From Flavobacteriaceae bacterium (GTDB lineage Bacteria > Bacteroidota > Bacteroidia > Flavobacteriales > Flavobacteriaceae): a DNA stretch of 64,000 bases. The notes below the pieces were generated by a model that was given only the letters and a program-made list of their open reading frames with translations, was not told the origin of the DNA and searched no databases. Both the position numbers and the translations under genes were made by a program. Positions within the stretch are counted from its first letter, which is position 1; every line of letters begins with the position of its first letter. Shown here piece after piece: positions 63,699 through 64,000 of the stretch. Location: contig JABSPM010000063.1 in assembly GCA_013215095.1 (NCBI GenBank), forward strand, positions 32,960-96,959, given 5' to 3'.

Positions 63699-64000
63699 TT
63701 AAACCAATTCTAATTTAAAAACGTCTTCTAAAGTAAATGCCGCATTTACTATAGCAGCAGCAAAATTACTACCTCCTCTGCGTTCAGAAATTAAAGCATA
63801 AGGTGTATTTCTCATCATTTTTAAACGCTCTTTAGATTCAATAACATTAATAAACCCAACAGGAGCACCAACTATACCAATTGGATTAATTTTCCCGGCA
63901 TATACCTGATCAACGATTTCTATTAATGCAGTAGGTGCATTACCTATCACAAATAATGCATCAGAGTATTGTTCAGCAGCTCGTTTTATCCCGGCTTGAG
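63699..64000 (-). CDS. cobH: Precorrin-8X methylmutase (CobH/CbiC), 5' end beyond window
   Basis: Moves the C11 methyl to C12, yielding (hydrogeno)cobyrinic acid. The minus-strand frame is open from the right edge (QAGIKRAAEQYSDALFVIGN) to the stop at 63699. Signatures: FVIGNAPTALIEI, GIVGAPVGFINVIESKE and ERRGGSNFAAAIVNAA. About 100 residues are present, roughly the C-terminal half of a protein usually about 210 long. An internal ATG at 63950 is not the start. One bp from bluB. Confidence 0.94.
   Translation of the reverse strand, partial: QAGIKRAAEQYSDALFVIGNAPTALIEIVDQVYAGKINPIGIVGAPVGFINVIESKERLKMMRNTPYALISERRGGSNFAAAIVNAAFTLEDVFKLELV

Noticed and set aside
63699..63950. An 83-residue protein starting at ATG 63950
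   Set aside because: The frame is open to the window edge and upstream residues match CbiC, so the ATG is internal.
1..64000. CRISPR arrays, rRNA genes, prophage modules or toxin-antitoxin pairs
   Set aside because: No regular repeat-spacer array, rRNA signature, phage structural gene or TA pair was seen on either strand.

Overview
The window comes from a low-GC member of the Bacteroidota, most likely a (marine) Flavobacteriaceae. The reasons are: a SusC/SusD outer-membrane pair, lipoproteins with an acidic patch after the lipobox cysteine, several exact copies of the Bacteroidota -7 promoter element (TAnnTTTG), the flavobacterial-style Mpl, RibF, Pth, RplY and Prs neighbourhood, and family-specific proteins such as the DUF7033 deacetylase-like protein and HTTM. 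Species cannot be named from this sequence.

Positions 1-37,423 are core chromosome. In order: the 3'-truncated rpsG and rpsL of the str operon; an Omp85-like protein; an orphan susC-susD-lipoprotein operon closed by a strong terminator; rlmB, rhomboid and rarA; a minus-strand group of HAD phosphatase, DUF7033 and radC; mpl; two secreted TPR proteins; a 2,020-residue alpha-2-macroglobulin with thioester motif CNEQ that carries a shortened SusC-like plug; an SRPBCC gene; mgtE-rsmA; serS, HTTM, ribF, pth, rplY and prs; and a tRNA-Leu(CAA). Between these genes lies a trail of decayed genes that I reconstruct by reading across frames: a flavobacterial exported protein (11668-11975), a DUF1569/DinB-like gene (14715-15165), a TPM-domain lipoprotein (24438-24830), an IS982-type transposase (25442-25840) and a GNAT acetyltransferase (28799-29164).

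From 38,125 to the right edge the window is almost entirely a de novo cobalamin cluster, beginning about 700 bp after the tRNA-Leu gene. One minus-strand operon (cobU-cobT-cobS-cobC) assembles the nucleotide loop. A plus-strand run (cobQ, cobD-like aminotransferase, cbiB, a P-loop NTPase) leads into a cobalamin riboswitch, a TonB receptor, a ferredoxin-like protein, a Rossmann protein, cobA and cbiX. A long minus-strand operon (cbiC, bluB, cbiET, cbiG-cobM, cobK, cbiD, a NicO-type Co/Ni transporter, a ChlI-ChlD fusion, cobB, cobN) converges on it. The set is a hybrid: CbiD, CbiG and CbiX are marks of the early-cobalt route, while CobN plus a ChlI/D partner is a mark of the late-cobalt route, and BluB makes the lower ligand with oxygen. 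CbiL/CobI and CbiH/CobJ are not in the window and are expected to the right.

Two genes in the cluster are damaged or unusual. The riboswitch-controlled TonB receptor has lost the second half of its barrel and is fused in frame to the C-terminal half of a PepSY-family membrane protein, whose last helix is itself out of frame. The cbiET gene is split by a one-base frameshift exactly at an A8 run.
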